Part shown: in pieces, positions 9,977 to 21,424 of the stretch
Layout of the letters: each line of letters starts with the position of its first letter
Numbering within the stretch: the first letter of the stretch is position 1
Source: Lolium rigidum
Lineage: Eukaryota; Streptophyta; Magnoliopsida; Poales; Poaceae
Length of the DNA: 64,000 nt
NCBI RefSeq assembly: GCF_022539505.1
Contig: NC_061514.1
Location: 221,611,837-221,675,836 of the forward strand
Direction of reading: 5' to 3'
Made by a program: the position numbers and the translations under genes
The notes under the pieces: generated by a model
The model's input: the letters and a program-made list of their open reading frames with translations, nothing else
What the model was told of the DNA's origin: nothing
Database searches by the model: none

Positions 9977-12900
9977 TGTCAACACCCGGATTTTTAAGTC
10001 CAGATGCCTATTATGCCATACATCACAATCCCAGGAAGATTGTTTTTACAAGACATAATAAGTTCATATCACAGCACATCATTCTTTACAACTCATAATA
10101 GTCTTACATCAAAGGATCACATGATCCAGTCTTAATACAACACTTGATCTAAAGATCAATTACAAAACACATAGCGGAAATACGTAGTAGAAGTCCATCT
10201 ATTCCAGAGGCAACGCTTGACGTCAGGAGACGATCCTATTTATCATAGACGTCCTGCTGTCCATCATCCTGATACTGCTGCTCCTCTTCATAGTCTGGCC
10301 ATTTGAATAGCCAGGGACACAGCCATGAGTACGTTAAAGTACTCGCAAACTAATACTAGTGTAAGTACTAACAATTTTAGTAAGAGGGTTCTAAGCTCTA
10401 GGTTCATTTTCATAAAGCCAGTTTTATTTCATAAGCATTTAGTAATCAAAGACTCTTCATTTTCCTAACTTAACTCAAGTGGGAACATTAGTGTCATTCC
10501 CACAACTCTGTTGTGATCAAGTCAAATTCACCTTTCAAGTCACCATTCATTTTTAGAAATCATCTGACAACGGAACAGTATGGCCATCCAACCGTCCATA
10601 ACCGCAGACACGGCTATTCGAATAGGTTTACACTCTGCATAAGTTGCACACTTGTGCCACAACATTTGATTACATCCGTCAGGGATAGCCCTGAATCATC
10701 ATACTCAGTATGCGGATCATCAACAATTAATCTTTCACTTACATACCCTAGTATAGGCACCTCCCCCATGAGCTTGGCCTCCTAGTGATAGCAATCTGCT
10801 AACCTGGGAACTGCACAGGGCTTGGGTAGGACATTCAACTCTTTTCACATCATTTTACTTTCAACGGAGGCAGCCTCGGCATAACCTCTATGACGCTTGT
10901 TCAGAGGGAACCCATACTAAGACACATAAATTTCCAGCTAAAGCCTTACCCATAATCAGGTATTGTGGGGGTACTCTAAAATTGGAATGGTATCGCATCC
11001 AAACCCAATCATCAGTTTTTATCAAAATCACCATGTCATTCAAGTCACATTCACCTTCAAAATCTTTCAATAGAATGACTCATCATTCCAAGGTTTTCAA
11101 AGTCAAAAGGTTCACATGTTCCCATCTAGAGTAGTCAATTTTACTTTTAGCACTAGCAACTAGTCATTAGGGGTGCTAACTAACTTGTAGCTCTATAGGC
11201 TAACTTTGATGTTCTTGTACCACTCCTTATCTAGACTCAAGTTAACTATAAAAGTAAACCTTGATAATCAAAGTAAAAGCTTTGTAAGATCAAAACTGGG
11301 ACTTGGAAAGTAAAACACAAAGTAATATGGTATTGGTGCCTTGCTCAACTAGAGCTTGCATTAGGGTAGCTTGCAAGAGTATAGCTTGCCTTGATTGGTA
11401 CAGTGCTCAATGTTTTCTTCTTCTTCCTCGTAGAAGACCTCCTCCTCCTGGTAGTCTTTGGTACTAGCGTCTATAAACGGATACGAGGTATACAATCACC
11501 AAACAATGCTTAAGTGCTAGACTTAACACTCAAGGGATCACACAAGCTAATCTAACATGACAACATTATTAACATGGTGGTTGGCTTTGTTTCCTTTTAA
11601 GAAAAATAATTTCCTCTCATTGAAATATATATTATGGTTTCTATTTATTTTCTTTGAGAAATAATTTCCTCTCATTGAGTATTACTAAGGTTTAATATCC
11701 ACAAATAATATGTATGAGATCATGTTGACCAAAGTCAACACTTCATATTTACCATTTGGGAAAATAATTTAAATGAGATTCTACATCTCATCCAATTTAA
11801 ATACTACTAAAGAAACAATTTAATATCACCAAGTAATTAAATATGAGATTCTAAAACTAAGCTATTTTCTCATATTGAATTACTTGAGACAATGATTTAA
11901 ATGAGAGAAAACCTCTCATAGTATTTAATTAATTAATTGGGGTAATTTAAATGAACTAGAAATGGCCACATAGCCACTATTTTGCTCTAGCCCATGATCA
12001 TGGTAACAACTATGCTATATTTTTACATATTCATGTAGAGTATGTGAAATGTGAATTATGAGAGTTGGAATCAACTCAAAATCGTTTACGGTTGATTTTT
12101 AATAATTGTTTAAATTTGAAAAAGGTAATGACTTGTTCTTTTTACTACATGATTTCTACAACCAATCTAGGCTTGATACCAGTGTAGTTGTTTAGAGATT
12201 TTCATAAGCTTTCCAACAATATCAAATTCATAAAATTTGGATCAGTAGATTTTGTTTTATTCAAATTTGAAAATGGCACCAGTATTGAATTCAAACTAAA
12301 TGAATTAAATCAGATTTGAATAACTGGGCTTGGCGGGAAAAGGAAATGGGCCCGTGAGAGAGAAAAGACTAACAGGCCGGCCCAAAAGTGATTCTCGCAC
12401 ACGCGGGCCGCCTGACAGTGGGCTCCACTGGTCAGTGACGTTTAACTCCCGAAACGGTATGATTGAATGAGGTGCGTTGGATTAGAAGTGGATCGAACGG
12501 TCGACGTTCGTCGTCGTCGACGATGAGCGCAACCCTACTGGCGGCGAGCACCAGGGGGTCGGCGAGTCACCTGAGCTCCGGCGAGGCTTGGCATCAGCGG
12601 CGATCGACGTGGAAGATGATGACGAAGCTTCTGGTACCGGCGGCTTCTCCTGGAACTGCTCCAATCGACGGCGAGCTTGCAGGGTGCTGGCGGGGCTCCG
12701 GCGAGAAATTGGGGCGACTCCGGCGGAAATGTGGAGGGGGAAGTGGTCGAGGAGGCTCAGAAGGGAGAGGGGAGTAGCTGGTGTGAAGAATGGAGGCTGG
12801 GCTGTCCTCCTTTTATAGCGGGCGAGGTGCTGCGGCACGGCATGGCGGGTCGTCCATGGCGACGACGTTCTGGGCGACGAAGGGGCAAGGTAAGGGCGCA

Positions 12901-14404
12901 GGACTGTTCCTGAGGTCATGGCGAGCACGACGCGTGTCATGGCGTTGAAAATGGTGGACGAGGGCGTGCGGGCGACATCGTCGTCCTCGCAGTACCGTGG
13001 CGGCGGACGTCGACGATGGCGTCAGCGACAGTGTACGCGCGGCCAACTGAGGTTGTCTAGGAGCTTGCTGGCGTCGTGATGAGGCTACGGGCGAGAGGAG
13101 AGGGCGAGGGGAGGACGGAGTCAACGGGGGCAGGTCATGCTCTGGCGCGTCCAGAGCGTGTCCATGCTGATCCTGGCGCGTCTGGGCACGTCGTGTCCTG
13201 GGGCTTGCTGGCCTCTCCTTGGTCAGGGCTTGTACCAGCAGGTTTGTGGGAGTGAGGGAGAGTGAGTAGACATGGTGAGAGGGACCAGAGAGTAGTGGAG
13301 ATGATGATGGCATGGTGAGTGACATAGGGCTCGGCATGGCCATGTCTAGGTCAAGATCATCATGGTACTGAGGGTACCAAGGCTTGGCATTGTCCAAGGG
13401 GTTAACCAGGAAGGTAATGCTGACCTAAGCTTGATGGTTGAGGCAAAAATCTGCTAGTTAATAGCATGTAGGGAGTTGGCAGATTGGTGCCTGCCAAGTG
13501 TTCGACACAATGGCCGCATGAAGTGTAACTTTGAATTTTGAAAAAATATTTCTTGGGTGTGTTTCAAATATTGTTTGGCTTCTGTTGGTGGTGATGGTGT
13601 GCAAAATAGACAAAGTTTTGTGAAATCCAAAAGTGGTATGATCTAAAATCTGTTTCAATGTTGCCACTTGGCATCCTTATATTAAGCAATTGAAAAGGAA
13701 CCAGTCAAAGTGGTCAACACCAAAAGTGTTCATCTTGATGAGGTCTTGGATGAGGTGCAAAAAGTTGGGAGAGTTTAGTTTAAAAATTTCTTAATACAGG
13801 GGCTCAAAATGGGTACCCTGATATAAATGTCAATTTTAACCATTATCTTATGTGAGTGTGTTTTGTTATTTCCTTTGATTTGCTTTGCATTTCCTTGATT
13901 CAAAAGGTGTTATTAAGTGTTTAGTTAGTTTTTCAAACCATTGGCACAAAGCATAATGACCTAGGTTAGAGTTTTGCAAAAATAGCCATAAGCTCATATG
14001 TGCTATTATTCTTATTTTCTTTTCTTTTCATTTGTTTCTCTTTGATTCACTTAGGCATGGTTTAGGGTTCATTTAGTGTTAGATTGGGTTTAGTAATGGT
14101 TTCAAATCATTTAGCTAAAGTAAAGATGGCATAGGCCAAGATTTGCAAAAATGGCTATAAGCTCACATATGCTTCTCTTTTATTTTATTTTGCTTTTCTT
14201 GGTTTCTATTTGATTTACCAAAGGGGTTGGGTTTTAGGGTTTAGATCATTGTCACATACTTCAAACAATCATCATGGAAAAATCACATCACACATACTGG
14301 AATACTATGCATATCAAGTCGTTCCATTAAAGTTTTTGTTGGCTCCAAAATTTGAAATAAGTGAAATTCATTTTCTTCTTTGCTTTAAACTTTGGGATGT
14401 TACA
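9977..14404 (-). mobile_element. Large solo LTR (4.43 kb), Sukkula/LARD-like in size
   Basis: Ends TGTCAACACCCGG...GGGATGTTACA, flanked on both sides by AAAAT (9972-9976 and 14405-14409), so this is one clean insertion with a 5-bp target duplication. There are no retroviral-type protein domains inside. Read on the minus strand it starts TGTAACATCCCAAAG, has a TATA box about 1.6 kb in, a GC-rich leader and then a long AT-rich part. Its length matches the very long LTRs of grass LARD elements, and the lack of an internal part and second LTR suggests a solo LTR left by recombination. Open frames at 12460-13400 overlap in several frames in GC-rich sequence and are not supported as genes. Confidence 0.72.
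12808..12820 (-). promoter_or_regulatory. TATA box in the solo LTR
   Basis: Minus-strand gctataaaaggaggac. It sets the likely transcription direction of the solo LTR as minus, with the GC-rich leader (about 12460-12790) downstream of it. Confidence 0.5.
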
Positions 14405-14691
14405 AAAATCATCCTACACAATCTCGCATACACAAAACCCTAGAAACCTTGCCTTCCAGCAAGTTCACCACAATGCAGTCTATCGGCTATCCCATTGTAA
14501 CCTTTTTCATCGATAAATCAAGATCAGACAAGCAGGAGTAAGCGTTTTACCTCATCGAGGGCCCCAAACCTAGGTAAAAACTCACCTTCTGTTCGTTTGG
14601 TATCCGATGTCTCGTGCTAACTTGCAGGATTCTGTCAACCCTAAGCCCCTCATGGTGGGCATAGGCGAGGACCCCCTCGTCAGAACCGGCT

Positions 14692-15912
14692 ACTTGAATT
14701 GCCGCCGAAGTCATCATAGAAATCAAGCACCCCAAGTTATCGACAACACAAACCTCAATCGGGCGTGCCCTAAGGATTCATTCGTCCTCCCACGAATCGA
14801 TCAGATCATCGACGCCACGGCTCGCTCGGAGGCGCTTCGCTTCCTCGACGCATACTCCGGGTACAACCAAATCAAGATGGCCGTTGAGGATTAGGAGAAA
14901 ACGATGTTTATAACGCCTCTTGACGCGTACTGCTACACCGCCATGACATTCGGCCTCAAAAACGCCGGAGCCACGTACCAGCGATGCATGCAAAGCTACC
15001 TCGAAAATCAAATCGGGCCGAATGCGCATGTCTACATCGACGGTCTCGTGGTAGAATCGACTTGGAAAGACGATCTACTCGTCGACCTCACCAAGACGAT
15101 AGCCAATATGCGGCGCTGCCAGATAAAGCTCAACCCGCTGAAGTGCGTCTTTGGCATCCCAACAGGACAGCTACTCCGCTTCATTGTCTCCAGGCATGGA
15201 ATGGAGGCCAATCCCGATAAGATCCCAGCAGTCACCCGACTCGCTCGACCTGCATGTCTCCGTGACGTCCGTAAGCTCACCGGCCAAGTCGCGCTCAGTT
15301 GCTTCATCCCGCGACTCGACGATAAAGCCATGCCTTTGTACTGACTTTTGAAAAAGTCCGATTCATTTACATGGATGGAAGAAGCTTAGGAGGCACTCGA
15401 CACCCTCAAGACTGCGATGCAGAACGCTCCCATACTCGCCGCGCCCCTGCCCAAGGATCCTATGCTCCTGTACGTGGCCTCGTCCAATCAAGCAGTCACC
15501 GTTGTCATGGTCATCGAGCACGAAGAGGAAGGGAAAGAACACCGATTGCAACGCCCACTGTACTTGATCAACGAGGTACTCACCGAATCCAAGCAAAGTT
15601 ATCCTCTCCACCAGAAGTTCGTGTACTCCGTCCCTTTCAGGCTCAGTGGCGAGTGGCCCCTTACTTCCACGAGCATCCAATCACGATCGTTGGATCCACG
15701 CCACTTGCGGATATCATCCTCAACACCGACGCAACTGGACGGATCGCCAAGTGGGCGGTCGAAATCGGCGTCCACAACATCACCTACGAGCCCCGTAGAG
15801 GTATCAAATCCCAAGCTCTAGCGGATTTCCTCGTCAACTGGGAAGAGAAACACCAGCCACCACCCTACTCCGAGCACATAAGTGAGACACCTATTTTCAA
15901 ATGGGGGTAGTA
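14692..15912 (+). pseudogene. Gypsy reverse transcriptase and RNase H fragment, decayed
   Basis: Begins inside the RT palm: NLNRACPKDSFVLPRIDQ, FLDAYSGYNQIKM, FITPLDAYCYTAMTFGLKN. The catalytic motif reads VYIDGLVVES (about 15031-15060), where the family has YIDD, so the second catalytic Asp is lost. It continues through the RT thumb (GMEANPDKIPAVTRL) into the RNase H-like region (ILNTDATGRIAKWAVEIG, ALADFLVNWEE) and stops near 15912. In-frame stops sit at TAG (about 14893), TGA (about 15341) and TAG (about 15387), each one C-to-T change from a Gln or Arg codon expected at that place, plus at least one frameshift near 15640. Gag, protease and integrase are absent. Dead. Confidence 0.85.
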
Positions 15913-15939
15913 GTTTTTCTGGGCCGTGTGTTTGCAATA

Positions 15940-16110
15940 AAAAAATGCATTTCCCATTTTATTCGTGCACAAGGAGGGCAAAACGAGTGGTCTTTTGTGA
16001 AGTGTCTACCAATCTACAACCACTTCGATTTTCACATGTACGCTAGACCTTGACGGATGGCCAAATCAAAGTTTTATCTCGATCCGCATCTACATATGGA
16101 TTTATATTTG
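15940..16110 (+). repeat. Dispersed repeat family, copy R1
   Basis: Diverged match to 31088-31290 (ccattttattcgtgcacaagg; ggatggcca; tctcgat; atatggatttat) and to about 32200-32240. It lies directly after the RNase H fragment. No coding potential. Unnamed to me. Confidence 0.5.
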
Positions 16111-17047
16111 AGCTTTATCCTATCTATTATATTATTAAAACAACAACCAACCAATGGTGTAGATTAGCTAAGATTAAGCCAATGAAAAATAACGGCCAAG
16201 ATAGGCTTCCTAATTAAGGTGCTGGCGTTACAATATTGATACATATGTATATAGCACATCCTTCAGAGAAATCAATTCTCACGCTTCATGATAAAACAAA
16301 CCCTAATCAGCCGCCGCCACTCCTCCGTCCGCCATTGCCACGGGCCGGAGATTGGATGGGCCAGAGCCAACAGCATGTCGCCGAGGATCTTGAGACCTCT
16401 GCAGGTTTGGGTAGTCCTGTCAGGCTGTCACCCTGGAACAGCCCGTGAAATTTCTAGAGTGCACAGACGGCTTGGTTCCGGTTTAAGAGGAAAATGGCGC
16501 AGATGGCCATCCAGACCTGGGGTTGGTGTCGTCCCGTTGGAGCACGATCAAGCAGCAGCTAAGCATAGACTGTGGTGTTAATCAAGGAAACGACGAAGGC
16601 TTCGATCTCCGGTTCACTTGGCATCGCCAAGACAAAGATGAGACGAGCGTCCTTGGTGCCATCGAATAGGTCGCAGATGCCGGACTGCCGGTATAGGACG
16701 GCGAAGAACATGGACCAGGTGGTGAGATTATCCCCGGCGAGAGCTGCAGAGTGACCGGGACTTGGAGCCAAAGATGTGAGGTGGAGCAGACAGGTCGCGA
16801 TGACAAGAGAAGACGCTCTACAGCCGTCTGCGAAGAGATTGTAGCTGGACTAGGACTCGGCCGTCATGGGTTTTACTGGCACGGAAGCAGGGGTTTGATC
16901 ATGTTGAGAACCTGGTGTGTGATACCATGCAGAGGAACCGGATAAAAGATCCGACAGAACAAGTAATTGTATTGCCTCTGCAGTGTTTACATACAGGTAC
17001 ATATCATGATCGCCCACTCCCGCGTCAATCTCCTCCCAGCCTATGCT
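16111..17047. other. Old unassigned sequence left of the LINE insertion
   Basis: 16111-16235 is AT-rich. 16236-16960 is moderately GC-rich with short open frames on both strands, but with stops in every frame and no motif I recognise. 16960-17047 is anonymous. This is the target DNA of the LINE at 17064. Confidence 0.5.
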
Positions 17048-19431
17048 CCTTCGAGTGACTTTTAAACATAAGGCCATAGGCCCGGCTTTATATATAAAGC
17101 CACACGGCAACCATAAGATTCGAATAGCTTACAAACAGGTTCCTGATCTCTACACGCCCCATAGCTCAAATCCTCACACCAACAGTTTACAGGATACAAG
17201 AAGCCAACACACACACACACACACAAAAACACGGAGCTCGGGTAGATATCTGGCTTCATCCGGCTTGTGCTCGTGTCGTCGTCTGGAGCCTCCTAAACCC
17301 TTCCATCACCACGTCCAAAGTTGCACGGTCCCTCGGTCTGACCAGAACCCTCCAACGCTGCATATACGAGTGCATGTGGAAGAAAATATCAGCGGGGTTA
17401 TTGATAAGCTTTCCTTCCATAGCTAGTTTGTTCCTAATATTCCAAAGCGCCCAACATTGGGCCGCGAAGGTGAACCAAGCTAGCCTACGTAAGGACCCCG
17501 AAAGACTCTGGACTAAAGCAATGAGCTGCCCAGCCCCTGCTGGGTTCCAGTCACACTGCAGGAGCTCCCTAGCTCCTGCCCATGCCAGTTTGGCAAGGTG
17601 GCATGAGAAAAAGATATGGTTACAGTCCTCCTCTTCGCCACAGAAGGCGCAAGCCCCAGTCGTCGGGCCGTTCCTCTTAGCAACCCGCACTCCAGACGGA
17701 AGCCGGCTCCTGATGAGTTGCCACAGGAAAACTCTAATCCTAGGCGGAACCCTCGTCTTCCAGACCTCTCTAAAGTGCGTCACAACCGCCCCTTGCAAAG
17801 GGCGCCCGTAGATGGATCTGGTGGAGAAACTCCCGGAAGGCTCAAGGGCCCATGACACCTCGTCCTCCCCTTCCAAGAAAGGGTGGAGATCGAAGATCCT
17901 ACAGAGGTTCTCCCATTCCACGACCTCCGCGGTGCCAAAGGTCCTCCGAAACCTGATGTGCCACCCATTGGCATCCCGCACTCCCGCAACTGTGGCAAAG
18001 TGGTTGTCACAACACTGAAAGAGGCGGGGAAACAGCAATCTCAGGGGACCCTTCCCCGTCCACCAATCGAGCCAGAAGTACGTGCGTCTCCCGTCTGCCA
18101 CCTTGTGCCTCTCTCCCATCTTAAAATACCATTTGATTTTCTGTATGGCATTCCAAAACTGGGATCCCTGTTGGCACAAGCGGGGAGAATATATCATTCC
18201 CCCCAGGTACTTGGCTCGGAGCAGGTCCGCCCAAAGACCTTCCGCTCCCTGGTAGAGCTTCCAGATCCACTTCAACATCAGCGCAATGTTCATCAATTTC
18301 GTGTTGAGGATTCCCAATCCTCCAAACTCCTTAGGCTTGCACACCGTCGCCCAATCGACCATATGGTACTTCCTCTTATTCCCGGCTCCTTCCCAAAAGA
18401 AGCGGGTTCTAGACTTATTCATTTCCCCGTGTGTCGCCTCATGGAGAAGATAGATACCCAGTGCGAACATTGGAAGACTCGACAGACATGAGTTAGTCAG
18501 CTCGAGCCTCCCCGCAGAAGCCAGAAATAGTCCCTGCCATGGGTCCACCCGATGGCCCACTTTCTCCGTCAGGAAGTACCAGTCTACGACAGAGAGGGTC
18601 TTGTCCGAGACCGGAAGGCCCAGATAAGACATGGGCAGGTTCCCGAGGTTGCAATTAAGCAAGTCGGCAATCCTATGCCTCTCCGCATCGTCAACCCCTG
18701 TGACAATCGCCTCACTCTTTGTGAAGTTGATCTTGAGACCCGACATGTTCTCGAAGCAGAGCAAGAGGAGGTTCAGGTTCGCAATCCCAATGTCAGAAGG
18801 CTCAATCATGATCATTGTGTCGTCGGCGTATTGGAGGTGTGTGATTCCCCCTGGAATCAGGTGTGACACAACCCCCTGGATGTGTCCGCTTTCCTTGGCC
18901 CTGGTCAGGATAGCCGCCAAAGCATCCACCATGAAGTCAAATAGAATGGGGGATAGGGGGTCCCCCTGCCGTACCCCCCGTGCATTTCGGAAATATTGTC
19001 CAACCTCACCGTTAAAGTTGATCGCCGTCTGTCCACCCGAGACAAGTTGCATCAACCTGTGAACCACCCCAGCTGAGAAAGCCTTCCTCGGTAGGACTTC
19101 ACGGAGGAACTCCTAGTTCACTCGGTCATAAGCAGCAGGCCCTTGAGCTTCTTAACACGCAGCTCATGGGCAATCTCGTGAAGTGCCAGCACCCCCTCGT
19201 GCAAGCAACGGCCTCTAATGAAGGCCGTCTGACTCCTGTCAATCGTCCTATGAGCAATCGGAATCAATCTAGTCGCATACGCTTTTGCTATGAATTTAAA
19301 AATCACGTTGATGAGCGCAATAGGTCTGTAGTGTCTAATCTTGTCCGCCCCTCTAATCTTCGGAATTAAGGAGATGATACCGTAATTCAGGCGCGCAATG
19401 TCTACTCTCCCTAGACCTTCGAGTGACTTTT
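17048..19431 (-). mobile_element. 5'-truncated L1-type LINE with 16-bp target duplication
   Basis: The repeat ccttcgagtgactttt is present at 17048-17063 and 19416-19431 and brackets the element (17064-19415). The 3' end, on the left, reads ctatggccttatgttt on the minus strand and has a 3' UTR with an (AC)n tract at about 17207-17226. The 5' end is truncated inside the RT-coding region. This is one clean target-primed insertion. Confidence 0.9.
17256..19415 (-). pseudogene. LINE ORF2, C-terminal two thirds (RT and zinc finger), broken
   Basis: The upstream part (19415 to about 19118) encodes LNYGIISLIPKIRGADK and HYRPIALINVIFKF, then QTAFIRGRCLHEGVLALHE. Near 19110-19130 about 20 bp that should encode the LDFEKA-type block are missing, which shifts frame, and a TAG follows. 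From 19067 the frame is open for 603 codons: GVRQGDPLSPILFDF, THLQYADDTMI (catalytic YADD), SYLGLPVSD, the C-terminal zf-RVT finger CAFCGEEEDCNHIFFSC and a basic end. No endonuclease domain remains. Not functional. Confidence 0.9.
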
Positions 19432-19587
19432 CGTTGAGGTGATTCTTAATTCTATGGATCGATCCATCCGGTAGTGTGCATGAGGCAATTCTTAATTGCT
19501 AATACGGATCGATCCATCTTGCAAGGTCGCATGGTGTATGCATGAGGGAATATCAAACCTGATCACACTTATGCCCATGCATGGACA
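19432..19587. other. Short host segment between two LINEs
   Basis: Target DNA between the LINE at 17064 and the element at 19602. It contains two copies of a ggatcgatccatc block (about 19457 and 19509), each near gcatgagg. No gene. Confidence 0.5.
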
Positions 19588-21012
19588 CTGTGTTTTTACT
19601 TTTTTGATAAAGGGAATATATTAATATCAAAACGATACCAACTACACCCAGCCTCTGCAACAACGCACCACCATAATGGCACTACGGATGCACACAGCCA
19701 AAAAAAAGGAAAAGAAAACTAAGAAACAAAAGTCCCGCTACAGTATCTCGGGCCTAACAACAGCAATACAACCACCGCCAAGACAACACCTGAAATACAG
19801 ACTCTCCAAAAACGACGCCTCCAAGAAGGGAACAGTGCGCTAACACCATCGTCGCCCGATCAAAGATCTTAGGTTTTCACCCTGAAGATAGTCCCCGCTC
19901 TCAAAACAATGCCTCCAACAAGGTCATTGCCATGCACAACCAGTTAAGGCCAGACCTTGGGTTTTCATCCTGAAAGGTAGGACTCTGAACTTCACATGTG
20001 TTGTCGCCCCCACTTTCATACCGCTGTTGTGAAGCCCGGAACACCAAGAAAATCCCTCAACAGCACGGAGATTTGAACCTTCCTTAGCTAGTCCTCCCCT
20101 CCGACCTTCATGAACTTCCCTTCTTCCGACTTTCATCATGGATCCATAGTCACTTGATGTCAACACAGAAAAAGAGCTTCGCGCCGCTCCCTCCAGAACC
20201 AATCGGTCGGAATAAAAGCATGGGTGCGCACGACCGAACACCACCGATCCAGCAAACTACAGGCAAAAAGCACTGTTACATTCGCCGGCGTAGCCTTCCG
20301 GAACTCAACACTCCGGCTAGATCACGAGTCCAGGCCTCCAGTAGGTCTTCCTCTTCACGCAAGAGAGACCCTAGGACCACCACCTTTATTCAGGTCAGAC
20401 CCCCACGTCGGTGACCGTCCCTGGCTGGCAATGCCAACCCTCCACCGACGACTCCGTCGCCGGCTTCCAAGCATCTCTATCTCGCCGCCGGAACGCGGTG
20501 ATAGATCGATAGATCCACCACAACCAACTGCAGGCCGACCCTCTCCGGCGAAGAAGAGGGCCACCTCCACCGTCGTACCCAAGGCTGCTGGCCCGGGCGA
20601 CCTCGTGTCGTGGGTGAAACCCGAGATCGCCTCCACTCACCGGAAGAGGTGGGGGGAAATTGGCGCAGGCCATGAGCCTGGCCGCCGCCCACCACCAACC
20701 CCTGGCGGAGTGCTGCGGAGCCGACGGGAGGAGGGAGGCTGCAGCCCATCCCACGCGCCGGCCGCAAGGGGAGCCGACGGGAGAAGGGGCGCAGCGCAGG
20801 CCGCCGCCGCCCGACTCATCCGCGCGCCCGCCATGCATCGAGGAGGGAGATCCGGCCGCCGTCACCAGGCATCGACGAGGAGGAGCCCCCGCCGCCGCCA
20901 CGCCCCGTGGGACTTTGCCCCGGCGGCGCTACCGCCGGCGGCGGCGGCGGTTAGGCTGGGGTGCGGGAGGAGGGTTAGGGCTGGGGTGCGGGAGGACTCT
21001 GTGTTTTTACTT
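19588..21012 (-). mobile_element. LINE-derived non-autonomous element with 14-bp target duplication
   Basis: ctgtgtttttactt occurs at 19588-19601 and 20999-21012 and brackets a 1397-bp insert (19602-20998). On the minus strand it begins agtcctcccgcacccc, has a CCCTAACC-rich and CCGCCG-rich leader like a LINE 5' UTR, and ends ttgatattaatatattccctttatc followed by A residues. Both ends are therefore present but no RT ORF is. It looks like an internally deleted LINE or a LINE-mobilised transcript. GC-rich open frames at 20224-21108 are on the opposite strand or overlap and have no recognisable domain. Confidence 0.8.
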
Positions 21013-21247
21013 GCGCGTATGCTTGATGAAAGGATGATGTTCACATTTGTGAAAGCTCTAGATGGGGAGCACATTAAAATAGAATTGAAGTATTTAGTTT
21101 CTATCTGATTTATTACTCAGAGGAGTCATGGCGGTCTGGTGAGTTGGGCAGGAAGCACCGTACAACATGTTTCAGAACACAGAAGGTAACAAATTCACCA
21201 TTAATTCTAATCTGAAGGTTCTTAGTGTACATATTAAATATTATTTT
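21013..21247 (+). pseudogene. Possible ubiquitin-like fragment, part 1
   Basis: Around 21036-21090 the plus strand encodes MFTFVKALDGEHIKIEL, which resembles the first beta hairpin of ubiquitin-type domains (FVK.L.G..I..E). A stop follows after six more codons. The rest of the segment is AT-rich. A second piece may lie past the LINE at 29335. This is a weak reading based on about 15 residues. Confidence 0.25.
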
Positions 21248-21424
21248 ATTTTCAGATTTTTTTTTTGAGGCTGAATCAGTGGGTTTCCCCACTGAGTTAT
21301 ATTTATTTAATTTTCAAATAAAAAGTATGTACAAAAAAGAGAAAGGAGTTGCTAGAGATTAGCAAACAACCTTTGTCTACAGGCTTCAAGCCTAAAATAA
21401 AAGGAAATAAAAAAAGGTGAGATG

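Larger units (their letters stand above)
9703..14691 (+). mobile_element. Gypsy LTR split by a solo LTR
   Basis: The left part 9703-9976 starts TGTAGGAATTACTC and contains a TATA-like cctatatagg near 9940. The right part 14405-14691 ends in the typical grass LTR end (cccctcatggtgggcat...ccctcgtca). Without the insertion the LTR is about 560 bp. The expected primer-binding sequence is missing: LTR sequence passes directly into reverse-transcriptase coding sequence at about 14692, which shows an internal deletion. Confidence 0.65.

Noticed and set aside
12463..13397. GC-rich frames of up to 194 codons in the solo LTR
   Set aside because: Several overlapping frames on both strands, low complexity, no domain; better read as leader of the LTR.
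16236..17110. Possible host gene left of the LINE
   Set aside because: Stops in all frames every 60-90 codons, no splice-consistent model and no motif recognised.
17883..18866. Plus-strand frames of 100-200 codons
   Set aside because: Shadows of the minus-strand LINE ORF2.
20224..21108. 294-codon plus-strand frame
   Set aside because: Opposite to the LINE-derived element and made of Arg/Pro/Ala-rich GC sequence; it crosses the element border at 20999.
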